Below, one piece after another: positions 47,664 through 48,414 of a DNA stretch of 48,414 nucleotides (the first letter of the stretch is position 1; every line of letters begins with the position of its first letter). Both the position numbers and the translations under genes were made by a program. This stretch comes from Acidobacterium sp. Lineage in GTDB: Bacteria > Acidobacteriota > Terriglobia > Terriglobales > Acidobacteriaceae. The notes beneath the pieces were generated by a model, which saw only the letters and a program-made list of their open reading frames with translations, searched no databases and was not told where the DNA came from. The stretch is from contig PMUI01000115.1 in NCBI GenBank assembly GCA_003166955.1, forward strand, positions 24,266-72,679, given 5' to 3'.

Positions 47664-48414
47664 ATGTCCCCGATGAAAACGGCCCTTCTCCAGCGCCTCA
47701 TCGCCGCTCTGCTGATTGCCACGGCCCTCCCCGCCGCCGCGGAATCCGCCAAACGCTGGACCGAAGACGAGGCCAATGCATGGTACGCCCGCCAGCCCTG
47801 GCTGGTCGGCAGCGACTACCTCCCGTACGACGCCATCAACCAGCTCGAAATGTGGCAGCCCGCCACCTTCAACCCGCAGCGCATCGACCTCGAGCTCGGC
47901 TGGGCCGAAGCCATCGGCATGAACACCATGCGCGTCTTCCTCCACGACCTCCTCTGGCAACAGGACCCCGACGGCTTCCGCCACCGCATCGACACTTTCC
48001 TCGCCCTTTGCGCGAAACACCACATCCGCCCCATCTTCGTCCTCTTCGACTCCGTCTGGGATCCCGACCCGAAGCTCGGCCCCCAGCATCCCCCCATCCC
48101 CGGCGTCCACAATTCAGGATGGGTGCAGAGTCCCGGCCGCGCCGCGCTCGCCGATCCCGCACAATATTCGCGCCTCGAAACCTACGTCAAAGGCGTCATA
48201 GGAGCCTTCGCCAACGATCCCCGCATCCTCGCCTGGGATCTATGGAACGAGCCCGACAACGGCAACGATCCCTCCTATGCCGCCGGCGAGCCCACCACCA
48301 AACAAGCCCTCGTCGCAAAACTCCTGCCCAAAGTTTTCGACTGGGCCCGTTCTGCGAACCCCACCCAGCCGCTCACCAGCGGCCTCTGGCACGGCGACTG
48401 GACCTCCCTCAAAA
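47664..48414 (+). CDS. Exported glycoside hydrolase (GH5-like TIM barrel), 3' end outside window
   Basis: 250 residues are in view from ATG 47664 (or 47673), open to the last base. A signal peptide occupies about residues 4-27 (LIAALLIATALPAAAES). The mature part begins RWTEDEANAWYARQPWLVGSD, then GMNTMRVFLHD, IRPIFVLFDS and the catalytic-acid strand ILAWDLWNEPDNGND, where the Glu of WNEP is the expected acid/base. The nucleophile Glu would lie beyond the edge. This matches clan-A barrels such as GH5 mannanases and cellulases. Divergent from the LacI regulator, it is probably induced by a sugar. Confidence 0.85.
   Translation, partial: MSPMKTALLQRLIAALLIATALPAAAESAKRWTEDEANAWYARQPWLVGSDYLPYDAINQLEMWQPATFNPQRIDLELGWAEAIGMNTMRVFLHDLLWQQDPDGFRHRIDTFLALCAKHHIRPIFVLFDSVWDPDPKLGPQHPPIPGVHNSGWVQSPGRAALADPAQYSRLETYVKGVIGAFANDPRILAWDLWNEPDNGNDPSYAAGEPTTKQALVAKLLPKVFDWARSANPTQPLTSGLWHGDWTSLK

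Overview
This is a GC-rich chromosomal window (roughly 62-65% G+C by eye) packed with genes on both strands. It looks like an acidobacterium of the class Terriglobia. The support is the gene content: a sensor kinase with a ligand-binding beta-propeller, a DUF4252 lipoprotein-like protein, futalosine-pathway MqnC, an MbfA-type ferritin/VIT1 fusion and an ATP-dependent DNA ligase. The short GC-rich palindromic repeats between and inside genes also fit. This is inferred from the sequence alone. I see no rRNA, tRNA, CRISPR array or transposase gene.

Layout. 1-5.1 kb: the end of a P-loop kinase-like gene, a lower-GC PD-(D/E)XK-like orphan, a Tat-exported metallo-beta-lactamase-fold protein, then ybaB and dnaX. 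5.2-8.9 kb: a PIN toxin/RHH antitoxin pair, a GNAT, a DUF3303 protein, a SET-domain protein, a TPR protein and a DUF1569 gene broken by a one-base frameshift. 9-18.2 kb: a DUF481 outer-membrane protein, mqnC, an MbfA-like metal exporter, a two-component system and a DtxR/MntR regulator. 18.3-25.5 kb: trpS-scpA, a PiT phosphate permease, scpB-rluB and msrA. 25.9-31 kb: DUF4252, an aminopeptidase, prmC, a GNAT, brnTA and prfA, all on the minus strand. 31.2-37.4 kb: a VapBC-like module with a palindromic operator, an ATP-dependent ligase, an aldo/keto reductase, a ParDE-like module, an acyl-CoA dehydrogenase and a zinc-ribbon membrane protein. 37.6-45.2 kb: a run of plus-strand genes: methyltransferase, meaB, methylmalonyl-CoA epimerase, tsaB-rimI, a YdcH-like protein, and psd-pssA followed by an aspartate-semialdehyde-dehydrogenase-like gene that lacks the catalytic cysteine. 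45.5 kb to the end: an exported metallo-beta-lactamase-fold protein, a LacI regulator and a divergent glycoside hydrolase cut by the window edge.

Functional themes. Chromosome replication and segregation: dnaX, ybaB, scpA, scpB. Translation and its quality control: trpS, prfA, prmC, rluB, tsaB, rimI. Phospholipid synthesis: psd, pssA. Methylmalonyl-CoA/acyl-CoA metabolism: acyl-CoA dehydrogenase, meaB, mce. There are four toxin-antitoxin modules in 31 kb.

The most unusual content is repeated DNA. (i) Twelve short arrays all have a period of seven bases but different heptamer sequences. Most fill the space exactly up to a start or stop codon. The eleven intergenic ones read CT-something on the plus strand, whichever way the neighbouring genes point. 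(ii) A dispersed element of about 110-120 bp occurs four times in one orientation; two copies sit inside larger composites with paired hairpins. (iii) Short palindromic elements are inserted in frame inside protein genes: four 45-bp copies in the sensor kinase, one hairpin in prmC, and one longer segment in the DNA ligase next to its catalytic lysine. Together these suggest an active, uncharacterised class of small repeats shaping this genome.
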